Below are positions 15,101 through 27,300 of a DNA stretch of 63,177 nt, in pieces. Under the pieces are notes generated by a model. The model did no database searches and had not been told where the DNA came from. It was given only the letters and a program-made list of their open reading frames with translations. The DNA is from Phallusia fumigata (taxonomy: Eukaryota > Chordata > Ascidiacea > Phlebobranchia > Ascidiidae): the NCBI GenBank assembly GCA_008931825.1, contig QXVZ01024522.1, positions 1 through 63,177 of the forward strand, in the 5' to 3' direction. Each line of letters opens with the position of its first letter. The first letter of the stretch is position 1. The position numbers and the translations under genes were made by a program.

Positions 15101-15335
15101 AGTTTTCAGCTTGCTGTAAATCACTGAAGCAGTCGTCAGGTGAGGCACTGGCGCTGTTTCGCTCCAGGTCCTCACCGCTGTCGAGTGCAAACTTTCGGTC
15201 ACAAACAGTGGAGGCCAAGCAGCCGTCGGGTTCGCTGGCAGTCGCAAATGCTGTACAAGCCGCCGCCAGACTCCACAGACTGCTTTCGTCTCGCGGCTGT
15301 TCGAAGCGTATCGCCATTTTATTAGTCATCGGCAC
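12102..15335 (-). CDS. Large disordered Ser/Lys-rich nuclear-type protein, unknown family
   Basis: One uninterrupted frame of 1077 codons ending in TAA. An in-frame TAG lies six codons upstream of the first ATG (context AACAAGATGCC), so coding starts at residue 1 or at the nearby Met4 or Met7. I do not recognise the family. Most of the protein looks disordered, with Ser/Asp/Glu-rich tracts and Ser/Arg-rich stretches suited to phosphorylation, and several basic clusters (KRKRPGG, GRKRKV, NKRRRN) that resemble nuclear localisation signals. The two ordered-looking parts are the N terminus (residues about 20-31, LWSLAAACTAFA) and a basic helix near the end (about 1048-1070, containing ELKQKRQRERWRHM). 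The frame is very CpG-rich, unlike TSEN34 and LENG8. It stands alone among gene-poor flanks. A nuclear regulatory or chromatin role is only a guess from composition. The frame itself is near certain. Confidence 0.85.
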   Translation of the reverse strand: MPMTNKMAIRFEQPRDESSLWSLAAACTAFATASEPDGCLASTVCDRKFALDSGEDLERNSASASPDDCFSDLQQAENFNGRFSIAGNMTDIPIPPIKLLSPIHSSVETIFKYNMSQQSRFGAYELAAGSANASLVCEKHSQPSQKYNELSEGDIFNRHTLPPMSHTAASDDQFSRQAKRKRPGGDQNGVEDNSPVLGEDDFRPIAASIDRKESDMTSKHRRTKRGTDKPKGSQEFPRSSKNGGRTSLQTSNRMTVKVCETNCSAGACKEAIATRYEESNMSKPMKSISDKFRESDAAEALLNLFAAVPQPPDQEAIAVHQLQTLDYVDSNDIAQSTVESAEKVKSDSCPRDTNPGAQNDSEVGKSGEHVCVQEQCESSSANTLSRFHFKKAICRKFAESMDQDNEQVAAEMNKSANGTPQGPAASQSESENGAAGDPGLSRPKTDDGRTVVLTKDISCNRESSKKHTAIHKTPKDEMRKRGKHGNVVTERKVFKPCERHHNKFESSIKCNTQKHIRLSAKSNLYRISSTLGSSSESLCVSDDNDPELASDSESSSQYTSSSEDEDSRQSYDDGSVKKMTDFNAKFPNCHDAKRRFVLSKPKFSLPARVKSKQAITGLQSVADSAGTTQLPFLKTGSKAFGSVRTQSDNLFSRADAPSPKDKHCKGNVARGVSSQKQNNHIKQAIFKFHSSSTSTVDAATKRPDQHDKKDTLNSTLGLKSKANFSFSLNDDVFTTKYDVNNNNSQRNVLAPGSSNDGKNTSVFTTYQGGASFETLSVERSRSPFQHLSPKSKTTLSCVKRRLPQPTARSPALEAKQLEKLKPGRKRKVSNALYFASSAQALRTTRHKGSAEQFCDNEHKMVRHCKTLNSRLQPEIGYSRYWKDMTVDNASNASSSRSSSLDTCSSESVTSSSRTSSLAGDDPVGVEKDCKSVRRPPSNQTQGSKSLKRSSARNVKRLALRNKRRRNAACESVSLNCQVSNSPQHLAVQPPDDALSADCKVTDFRLLSCFPTPASLTAGPARGELLPSPGSSVSRIPTGHAAFRWSKGLDVRELKQKRQRERWRHMTLDMFCMGASHR

Positions 15336-18300
15336 ATCTTGTTTTGGCTCTACTTGGTGGATCTTGAATATTCCTTTAGGTGCCAGTGACTAGTGAAGTT
15401 TTGTAAATCCCATTAACATTCTTTATGTGCGTGCAACTGAAACACATTTTTTGCGATTTAAATTTAAAGTTACTTTTAACTTATTCCATAAACAAGAATA
15501 TGTTCAAAAATATCCATTTTACGCTAAAAGGTAGGTCAGCTTTGGTCCTTAGCATGTGTTGTAAATTATTGTTCAATGCAGCTATGTAGTCACCATTGTT
15601 TTGAAAAAATTGAAAAATAAGGAAAAAATGAAATTTTGAAAAAGTTGTCTTTGATTTACTTATTCTTTATAAATCTCCATAAAAAACTAGACGTATAACG
15701 AGCCTTGCTAAAAACAGCATTTAACAAATTAAGCACCCAACATCTTTCCTAATATTCTCAAAACAACGCCATTTTAAACAAAAAATGTTTTGATACAAGT
15801 TCATGGATGCCAAACAAAAAATGCACAAATACCAGCAACAATTCTTGACATTTAGATCGAATGAAACGAAAAACTGTGATTTTGAATGTAAACTTACCTA
15901 ATCTAAACAGTATTTAGTCTTTTGCCTGGAGCAAAATTTCATCATGTGTGGCACTCGTTACACAATTGAACACCGTGTGCCAAAAACCTAAAATACAAGG
16001 AAATATACAACCTTTACAAAATTATAAAAGACTACTAGATGTCATATCGTAATTTGCTTCTAAATCTGTCGCAGTTTAACGAGACGCCAGGCTGCCTAAT
16101 GTCAAAGCAAACAAAACAGCATTAGGTCCTATAGCGGACGTTTCTGAGTACTGACCTGGAAACTGTCGAGCGACTGGCCTGGCTTCTCGTCTAAAGCGCC
16201 ATTGCACAGTAACGTAGATTGAAAGGCAGCGAATCTTCGAGGCGATTCACATTAGTCGGAAACCCAGCTACCCATAAGTCAAGCGAAGCAGTCTTTCCAT
16301 TCAAAGTAGGATCGCGTGTTCGGTGTGTGAGCGGGTGTGTGTGCATTACCGCAGAGTGCGTTGTTAGAAAGAGAAAGCGAGGAGGCGAGATAAAGCGAAT
16401 TACGACTCAGCCACCGCGAGAGAGAGAGAATATAGAGAAAGCACGCAGTTTCTCCCTGTCTGAAGATAAACAAAACGGCGAATCAATCGTGAGCGCCCGA
16501 GCTCCAGCGCGCAAATCATGTTTTGCTGCTATCGCTTGGCCGCGGAAAAGCACCAGGGCTCACGTTTCGCCTTACTTCGGGAAGCTCTGACAGATTACAG
16601 CGCCGAGCGGCGTAGCAAGATGGGGTTTAACTGAGCTCTCACTCGTAAAAACATCATCAGACAATATGGCCACTCTTTTCTCTTTGAAGACCTCAACGAT
16701 CGCACAGCCTGGATTTCTCCACTTGCCGTGGTCATTATTAAGCAGTGCTGCTGTCGGTGTTTAAATAGCGGCGCCCATTACAGACTTTTCGCACATGGCA
16801 CCCAGGGTTGTGTCCTAAGCTCAATGCGTCAATTAAACATTAAATGATGTGTGTGAGTAAACGGCGATAAACAACAGAAAGGTTTAGCCCGCAACACAAA
16901 TTACTTTACGTTGTGAAAACAAAACAGTATTCTCAATTCACAAGACCAAATTTGGAACTCAATTTCACCGAATCGGACCATTAGTAGCCATTACATGCGC
17001 AAAATTCAAGGGCGGACGCGAGCGGCTAACAAAAAAGATCAACTTTTGAGCGGCGAAGTCGATACAAAACGCATTGAAGAGATTTTTCTTGGGAACTAAA
17101 ATTTCTAAGCAACTACGGTCTTCGTATTTCTCAGCAATGTGGTTGCTTGTTGCCCAGCAAACTCAAATGGTTTTGCCAAACATTATCACCTTTCAACGTT
17201 CGTCGCATTTTTGCCCTAGAGATCGCAGTTATTTGCAAATTTGGGAAATTAAAGTTGCAAAATTCGGTAATTTTTCTAAATTGTCTTCACGCGGAGTTAA
17301 TTTTTTACAAACTCAATTTCACGTCGCCCCTTGGGGAAAAGTCTTTGATTGGTAAACTCAAGACACACTTTACTTTAGTGACAATGTCCTTACATCACAA
17401 AAGCTACTTTTTCTACTTTTTTTCATTCCGCTGTCCAAATCCAAATTTGCAACATAATTTTGGTTGTGATGCGCGACTGGACGTTTCGCAAAGATGTTGA
17501 AAGTAGTTGTGATGAATAAACGTCACAGAACGTTTGACAATTGCCTTACTTGTAAAAATCTACCCCCTGTCGGCACCTCCAAAAAGTTAACATTCACGTT
17601 TTAGATTTGCTATACGACATCGGGTTGCGAAATTCTTGAGAAAACATCTGCAACAAGAGGACACATCGACTTTAAGTTGGAAGCAATAGCCACGTAAATC
17701 GACAATTTTATAGCTCTTACTGCAATTATATTTACCGTTTTAAAACCAAAAATATATTTTAATCTAAATTTTTGTACGCAATCAGGAGAATGACAAAAAA
17801 GCGAAAAGCTAAATATGTCAGATGTATGCATTGGGTAACTCGCCATTGCGCACGAACCTTTTCTTTAGGCTTATGACGACGTTTTGCGAAGGCGCCGATT
17901 GTTTAGACTGCAGGCAGGTGTATACACAGTCACAGTTGGGCTCCGCCTTGAATGATTGCGCCAGTAATGACCAGTTCCTACACTCAACGGGTTACATTGC
18001 TGTTGTTTGGCACAGGTTTGGGGCCAAAACTAGAAACTCCAATTTGTTCAATTCAACGTAAAATTGTTTGACAACGGCGAAGGCAAGGAAAGTACTTTCA
18101 AATAGCAAATATTACATTTCCACCGGCGAAGAACGTTTGCAAAACAAATCGGTACAATCAACGATTACTATTATTTTCAATTTTTATGAACACAGGTAAA
18201 AGTTACAAGCACAATTCGTGTGCATTACTGTTTTTTAGGCGGAATAATCATACGTTTGTTAACGACATCGCGTATATATTGACGCCTAATATTCGAAACC

Positions 18301-21300
18301 AAAGCTTTTCAAGTGGCATGTGTCAGCAACATATGAATATGTCATTGTAATTGCACCAAAAGTACGTAAATTACTTGCCAACGCTTTTGGAGCGTTTTCT
18401 AACGCACAAATTGGGCTTGCGCAGTGTCTCTGTGCCTGAAATAACTTCGCGTGTTCAACCGAAATTAATATTTTTACCGAGCAACATAATGACATATGCT
18501 AATCCAATGCCCAAATGATTCGGCACGTCTCACAGGGCGTCGTAGTCTCAAGGGTGAAATTGGCCTACTCAAACAGCAGGCACAACTAAAATTGTGTTTG
18601 TCCCATATACAGTATAGCATATACGTGTTTTAGTTACATTGCGGGCAGTAACACGGGACAAAAGTCGGTTAAACTTAAAATGCTTTAAACTGCGTTCCAG
18701 CCAGTCGTGCCTTTTCTGCTTTGCATGAAACATTTTATTTGTTACGAAAACAGTACAGAAAACTAACAAACCATTGCTAATTAAGCGCATTGACTGGAAT
18801 TTTTAGTATTTTTAGGTGATTTGATTGTTAATGTTCCAGTGTTATCTTTTTGATCCAAACATCGCCATTTGGCATCAACACTACATTTTTTATTCAAACT
18901 CTAAAAATTTGTTGATGGCATAGATACGCACAAACCCACGAAAAAAACTGAACTGACAATTTTACCACCGACAGCTACCGAACCGTGTGCGCGAGATAGC
19001 AGCAAAAAATTTCACCCTAACCATGCGAGACATTAATTATGCACGCACTACAAGCAAATCGATTTTTACCATCAAAAGAAAGGACTAGTGCGCTAACAAA
19101 GCGTATGCAACATCTTGTTGGCACAATTGCATGTGTTTGCTCAGAAACAGAGCATCTTTTTTCATTGCCTCTCGGCGTAACATCATACCCAACAGTAAAA
19201 CACCCTATTGCAACGCTTTCTCTACACTCTATCTCCACGCACGCCAGTGGATCTGGCAAGTTATAACCATCGCCATTTAAAATTGCTAGCGTCGCTTACG
19301 GTATGCCTCCAAGGTATAGTTTCTAACGTTTCTACAGTAAAAATGTTTGTCAGATGTATTGTAAAGCATACAACTCGGCTTACACACCATGGTGTAAGTT
19401 CTGCAATAGAACGAACATCCTTTAGAACTTGCATTGACCATCTCATAGCAATTCGGATCATCGTTGGTGGCAGTATGATTTACTAACACAATTTGCAAAC
19501 AATGCCTGTAGCTTCGACAAACCGTGTTGCAGGACTCCCTAGTCCCCTTTAGACTTTTCGCCGCGAAAAAATGAACGTTATCTACGTTACGCGCACCACA
19601 ACACCTCATACTGTAACTTTGCGATGTATTTGCTTACATTAAACGCGATGGCTATAAATTGATTTTAAACAACTTGTCCTACTAAAGATTAAAATCAGCG
19701 CTCATGGCAAAGAACCTGTACCACCTCGTTTTTTGCATTTATGAGTATATAAAGTTAAACCTATGTGTTTGTCCACACAACGTCCAAGCAAAAATCAGCT
19801 GGACGCAAGTGTTAAGTTGCAGATCTATTAGAAAGATACAGAGTGCATATGTGGTATAGCAGTACAAAACGTAAACGTCCAAAGATGTGTTTTCGAAACC
19901 TGTTTTGGCGTTGTTTTAAGCTATTTAAACATAACACCATTCTGAATAGTACAGCTAGTGTTTTGCAAGTTAAAAGAAAACAGCTCTATTACCAATGCAC
20001 GTATGTACCAAATGCGTAAACGTGCTGATGGAATTGTCGTTTTCCTTTCTCAGACGCTGAAGAATGAATTCTGACACACATACAACAAGCGCAACGAAAC
20101 AAAGAATATTAGGATAAAACACATTTCAAATTTATTTAGCCTGAACTACATTACTACGTCTGTACTAACCATGCCCAACCACATTTTAGCTGCACCGTAT
20201 ACCGCAAAGGTGCTCAGGTATTTTGACAACTTGCTAGGCAAAATCGACTATCAGAAGAGAGGCATTCGCCATTTTTAATTTCCTTTTTCACTTCGTCTGC
20301 TCTGAATATTTCAAGCGCGGCTTTGCCCGAACCTGGCTAAACACAACTGAGTCGGTCTTTTAACAACCTGCGCCGATTCGGGCTCTGCAAGGTCTGCGAC
20401 TGTTAATGGCCCTCCGGCTTCAATTCAATACGTGTTTGCAGATGTCACCGAAAAATACTGACTTAATTAAAGCTTTTTTCGCACAGGCAAAGGCGCGGGT
20501 GGGCTGGTAATGTTCCTTTCAGCTTGAGTTAATATTTCTGCTTTCGTGTGCGATGTGTTGTGTTGTATCGCGCTTACATTTTAATTACGAGTTCAGCTGA
20601 TAACACACATTACAATTAGTGGTGCGACAAAAACAGTTGGCTAAAACTAACGGTCAAACTCTAAGCTAACTATAAATACAATATGGGGCAGTGGTAAAAG
20701 GCTTAACAGTTAAACGTTAAAAATCACCAAGCATCGACCTAAGAGCAAAGTAATGGTACGATTTGGTTGGATTACCCAAATTCATAAAAGCGTTTATTTT
20801 CTGTGAATCAGAACAGAGGAGGAAATACGATTATATCCCTTTGTTCCAGACTCAAACGACACAACAAGTTCAGGAAAAGCTTGTCCAAACAGCGGCCTTA
20901 TTAATCGATTACTCATTTGCACGCCATGGTAAGGGACAGCGTTATGATGCTGAAAACAAAGGCTTGCCCCAGCTTCAAAGTGTTATGTACGACCAATTAT
21001 ATAACGAGGAGTTTAACGTTTAAATCCGCGCAACTATTAATACAAATAGTAGCATTTCATGCATAACACTGAGTTGGTTGCAAATTACGTGATCTCTTAA
21101 CCGATTTAACGTATGGCGTACTTGGAATTAAAACTGTCTTTGTCGGGTACTGCTAGTTCGAAAAAACCTGAAATAAGGCTCAATAGCTCAGGCCGTCGCT
21201 CCTATCGATTGAAGAAAGCCTCTCACCTTACTTGGTCTAGGTAATTTTAGGATTTAAAGCGCCAATTTATTTTCTCATGTCATAAAAATGTGCGTTCAAC

Positions 21301-24300
21301 AATAAACGGCGATTGTGCGTCAAAAATTCGAAAATCGCGTTTTGTAGCAAAACAGAGCTAAAATAATCGATCAAGAATTGGCAGCTAGGCCAAACTTCCG
21401 AAAAAACGTTCCGGTTCGTAAGCTTGTACTTTTTAGGTTTCGGAAAAGAATTGTCGGTAAGCTTCTACTTCGCCTTCGGCAACAAAATCCAATGTCTTTA
21501 GGTCGAAATCCTAATGATGACGACACATTTTAGTAAATTTATGAAATAAATTTGCTATGCGACAACGTTTGGTTTATTGCCATGCTGTTTTTTGTTTGTT
21601 TTCGAAATAAAACAAAAACTACGACAAACAGTTAAACAGAAGTACATCTTTGAGCACTGATCTAATACAAAAGTAAATCTTTGGATCTTTTCGGGTTACT
21701 TTCGGTTTACGTTAAAAAGCATGGGAATATAATTTTGTTTTTTTTACTTTTGGGGGTTGGAAAAATGTTTGTGTTTAAATCTTTCAGATCAGATTGGTTT
21801 AAAGTTGAAAATGGCTTACAGCAAAGAAATTCAAACCTTTTTGGATAAAAAAGTTTATCTTTTGATTATCAGGTATATTATCATCATTATCCATTTGATC
21901 ATCGATCTACCCAAGCTGAGTTAGTTGTTAAGTTCGTATGTTTACAATTGTCATGCAAGTACAAAAAACGGCCTCAAGTGCATATTTTTCACAAAATCAA
22001 GTCAAAACAGAAGTTTGGGGCCGTAATATACGATATGCTTTACACTCATCAAAACTGCAGCAATGGATTAATAGTATTTGTTAAGTGGTCAGAACACAAA
22101 TGGGCAGGCTTACTTACTAAATTTAGTTTGATATTGTATTCATTTAAAAACTGGGCAAATCTGATCGCATAGGATAAGTTTACTGCCCAATAAATACGAG
22201 TTGTTCTTCGCATGTCGTTTTTTGCATATTTCTGTTTTTATACGCTTGGTTCTATAATTGGTTAATCAAAAAATAATTGGAAAACGCCCAACTTCAAGAC
22301 TTCCAAAGGTTCTCCAAGAAGATTAATTCGTATTTTATTATGTATGTCAGCATTATAAAAGTCAAAACAATAAATACAAATTCCAAGTATTTACTTGTTT
22401 TATAATGTTCCAGGTTAGATACGCTAAAAACTATCAGCGTATTGTTTGCTAAGGTGGTTGCATTTGGTTGCAACAACTGCATTTCATCCAAAACGAAATG
22501 ACTGGCAGTTGAGTTGACCTCCGCCGAAGTCGGTCGCGAAGGCCAAACAACTGATTGGAAACCAAGCCGTTCACGGACAAACAGCGCTCACCTTGTGTTT
22601 GCTATTAGGAGCAAGGAGCGCTCATCAAAAGGAAACCGCAAACATCTTGAAAGAAACGGAGCGGCGCCCTGTGGTTACTAGAGCGTAACGGAATGTTGTT
22701 CGCTGGTAGAAAGGCTGCCCTGTACAGAGATTAACATCCTTGCGTCAGCGTGCCTAGTAATCAGTTGCGCGAGTTAGTGCAAAACAGGTCATCGTCGACC
22801 GTTGGGCGTTGTTCTTCACTGGTGTAGAGCATGTTGACAAAATAAGTATCAGGCAATACTGTTCCTCTTTATAAGTTGGTTAAAATCGTGTAAAACTTAA
22901 AAAGTTGTGATTTAGCAGTTGAGTTGTCTGTTGTCTAAAGTTAGAGATTTAACATTTTCTTTATCATAGGACTTAATTAAGTGTATGATTTGTGTGCAGT
23001 AAATTTATGTTTATTTGTAGAAGTAGATCTTCAAGAGAACTTAAAAACAGTCGGTTCTGTCCCTAACTGTGCGGTTTTCCCGCCCAGTCCTGTGGTTTCC
23101 GAAAGTATTTCCAGCACACTTGCAGTCTAATTAGCTGTGTTTGCTTTGTAACTCTATATCCATTCCAACGCAATTTATTTAAAATGTCAAATGTTTTCGT
23201 TTTACTGCAGCTTTCGTTTAGTTGGGATACTGCAAACTTGTTTCAGAAAACATTGCTTGTCATTAACAATAATGTCTCAGCGTGTGTGGTCAAAATCTTT
23301 TCACCCTTTAGTCTGGCAAAGTGAACCGAGTTAATGCGTAAGATAGGTCGTTGGGATCAATTGTTACTTTATTTTTGCACGCAGCGGGTCTAATCCGTTT
23401 ATGTTTTAAGGTCAATCTTACAAAAAAACGTTTGACTCACAGGAATGTTAAATATGAAAAAAGACGTTTGAAGTTGTATTTTTGACTGGGTGGTCCAGTT
23501 TAGTAGGCTAGATTTAGTGGTTGCGACGACAGATATACGGTTGAATATTTCAAAAATAAAGAAAAGGCATGCTGGTGAGAAAATTTTTTCAGCGTAGTGG
23601 GTCGCTTCCTTAACAAACCTCAGTTTTTGTTTACCTCGCAATGGCAGAGAATATTTAGTTTTCAAAAAACAAAGTTCGATGCTTCTTACAGCGGCGGTGG
23701 AAACTGCGACATGTACCAGCAGTATATATACTCAGTACACAAAAACACACAACAATAGATCAAATGTCTACGTTTTCATCGTTAAGTAGCGCGAAATGTA
23801 CAACGCCTCACGCTTAAAGGCCCGGATTCAAACGACGGAATTGACGTCGAAGAATATATTTTGAAGATAAAATGTTTTGAGATAATATAAATTCAAAAAC
23901 TATAACTGTCTTGATAGCCATGGCGACCGTTCCTCCTGGTATGACGTGGTCAAATTGTTGCCCTTCGATTTCGGCAACTGTTAAACGGTCATTTCTCGAA
24001 ACTAAACACTTTAGCTGTACTACTTGTTTATGGCTGGAGGTCCAGTTTTGCCAGTTCAACATTTTTGTACGTCACAAAACACGTAATCGTCATCGTTCTT
24101 TGCCATTGTTCAATGGTCATGATTGTCATTGTCAAAATGACAACATAACCTTTTTTTAAAAGAATGTGCTTACCAAACACAAAAATATCGGTTTGAACGG
24201 GTCCCGTTTTAAGCACGCAGGCATATGTAACACCGCCGTTTTAGCCCATGACAAGTAAATAGCATTGATAAACAAAGTAACATAGCACATGGCACGGTAG

Positions 24301-27300
24301 GGTATGTCATGTGCAAAAGCGTTCGGGTGGTTTTCGTAAAAATGCGAACACTATTAGTGTTGATTTTACATTTGTTTGTAGTATATCAAATAATATTAAA
24401 CAGTCACAGCTTTCACACAGCAACATCTCCGACTAACAGATCACGAAACTGTTTTTGTGTATTGTGACCTCCAAAGTTGTAACCTCATTGGATGGAAGTT
24501 GTTGATAACTTTACTTTAAGTTTGTGCGATTGTGCGAACTAACGGGTTTTGACTTTTAAAGCAACTTGCTTAAATTAAGTAAACATTATTCTGCGTACAG
24601 ACAAAAATCTGCTTGCTAATGGCCGAATGCCACGTAGATATATAGGCTTCTTTGCCAAAGCTCATTTTAATAAGTTTAGGTATAACATTTAATTTTTTTG
24701 GCGTTTCGTTATACACCGCAAGGAACAAGAAATGCAAAAAACAAACGTATCCGACCGTTTAGTTTTAAATTGCAGCCGCCTCTTTAAAGCGCAAAGTTAA
24801 AAGTTTCGACGATGCGAAACGTAACAAAGTAATTAACAATGTCACCATTTTGCAATCAAATAACACAGAGAATTTGTTGTGGTTGATTGAACTGGCGCGT
24901 AACATGGAACAGTTTGATAATGACTTTAGAACGTCGGTAGCCAACTGGTAGATTGTATGACTGAAAGCAGTTACAAATTTTCAAAATAACTTTGTGTCTC
25001 AAAAGTTTGCCAGGAAAGATTTTTATCTTAAAAGTTCTGCGTGGGGATTGAGTAGAGTAAATCAAAAACGCAAACAAAAAAGTGATGTATTGATGAGCTT
25101 CGTAATGATTTAATGGGCCCATTTTTAACTTTCACCGGGACCAAGCTCAAGCAGGTGATATGTTAGTTCAACACTGTTTTGCTCTTCAAACAAAACAATT
25201 GAGGGACTTAACGAATGCTATTCTATTTCCCTTCTTGCTACTACATGGCAGATTACATATTCCTGTCTTGAACCGAGTCTGCAACCGCCGCCATTTTGCT
25301 TCTGTGGCTTATTTAAACAATGTTAATCAAAATCTGTGGTCCCGTTTTTATTACTTCGCGTAAATTTTACGTAAATTTAGGCTCCTCTACTCGCACTTTA
25401 TGGCTTCCATACTTCTGATTCGCACTTTAAGCCATGTGTGATATCTGTTTTAATGTAGACTACTTCTTTATCAGTTAATGAGTATACTGCAGACCTTAGT
25501 TGTAACGCAATTTGTTGCGTTGTTAAGTGCATAAACTGCTCAGCATTAAATTGTTAAATGCTGCAGAAGCTTTAATCTGGACTTTGCATAAAAGTCATGC
25601 TGACCCACTTGTTAAGCTTCTTTCGCAGGCTCGCGGGGTGCTCTAATTTGTGTCGTGATTGTGGGCATTGCGCCTGCTTAAAACCGTGGCAAATGCTTTA
25701 TGTGTATTTTCTTGAATATCCAACGTGTCAAATTGTTTCATTTCGGGTGTGACTTTTAACGTTTGCTGGAATACCACTGAATTGCATTTAAACTCTCCCT
25801 ACGTTTTCCAGGAATTTGTTTTCTTAGATATAGAGACCTTAGCGCAACTGTACCACACAAAAATCACCAACAGCTCGGCTTTTCTGCGTGGATATTTCTG
25901 TCGCTTAAGTGATATTGAAATGGGTTCGTGGCACACTTCGTCGTATCAATGACTTCCAGCTGTTAACCAATGACCTTTTCGTTTTGCGTCAGGACCTCGC
26001 AGGGAACTGGCCGGTTTCGCCTGGGTCATACAGTAATTGGTGCCCACGGTAGGCCTTTATGCTTGACTGGCCAACCTTGTTTACTGATGGACTAAGCGGC
26101 TTATTGTTGAATACCACTGTATTGGATTCCTAAGGTAAGTTTAGCTGTACCTTATAAACGGTAGTGAGGAACGCTTTTTCATTTGACACAAATCATGACT
26201 TCAAATATTTATTGAACACCAAAACTGGTAATTAAACGATAAGCCATGTCCAATTTATACTATGGCGATGGTTACTTTTAATTTATTTTCGTCCGCGCCG
26301 TAATAGTTAGGTCTATAGATACCCTACAATATAAATCACAGGAGTACCAGCTCATTGTGAGCTGAGCGTTTTTTGTGGATTTGTTGGTCTGTGTAAAGCA
26401 TAATGTTCACAACCATACCTTGCTAAACCTGCATATGTTTCATAGGGCGAAAAAATGTTTAGCCGAGCAACCGCCATATTTTAAAACATGAAACGCCTTG
26501 CGATCGTCGCTTGTCGATTAAAAATACCTTTGCAGCCCACTACAAAAGGCCACAGGGCCATGATTAGGTCCTCGTCGCCTACGGTTTGTCAACCATTGAT
26601 CTAAGTAAACATTGCCCTTTAAGTTGTTAGTTACGTTGTACCGCTGTTGTCTGATATTTGTACCGATGGTTGGGCCTGATCATATGTAAGGTCACAGAGC
26701 AAATTGGTTGTTAACTAAGGTTATTTATCCGCCAGACACTGTAGTTGTCAACGTTTTGCTGATTTGTTTTTTTTAAGTGGTATCTGCTGGTCTGATCACT
26801 ATTTATTGACTTCGCAGACTCTTTTCGCGTTTGACTGTTTGCGCACCTTCAACAGATTTTGTACCGAATTCTTAAAGAATGTTCGCCCTAATTTGAGCGT
26901 CGTTTGGTTTTTCATAGGGCTTCCCACAAAAATTTTGTTTCAAAGCCTTTGTTTTAGCATGAATAAATAACACTTCAATAATAATCGTCGTTAATAAATT
27001 CTTGTTGCTGCTGTGTCGAAAGTGCAACCAGCTTTTCCAAAGACGTCGCATCGAAAACTGTTTTAGAAACGCTGGTTAAGGGATCCGGGAAGTAACTCGA
27101 TTAAGTTAAATCAATTATTGCGTTTGCGCTGTTGAAAAATTTCGGTTAGCGCCTGTATTCAAATAACGGCAACTTTAACCTCGTAATTTTAGCCTGGGGC
27201 GTAAATTCTTGAAATGCTTTTATTGCGAGCAAAACCATCGGGATTAGGCAAATCTGTCCCACCGATTATGGATATTAAAACGCCATTGTTCTGTCGGTTT

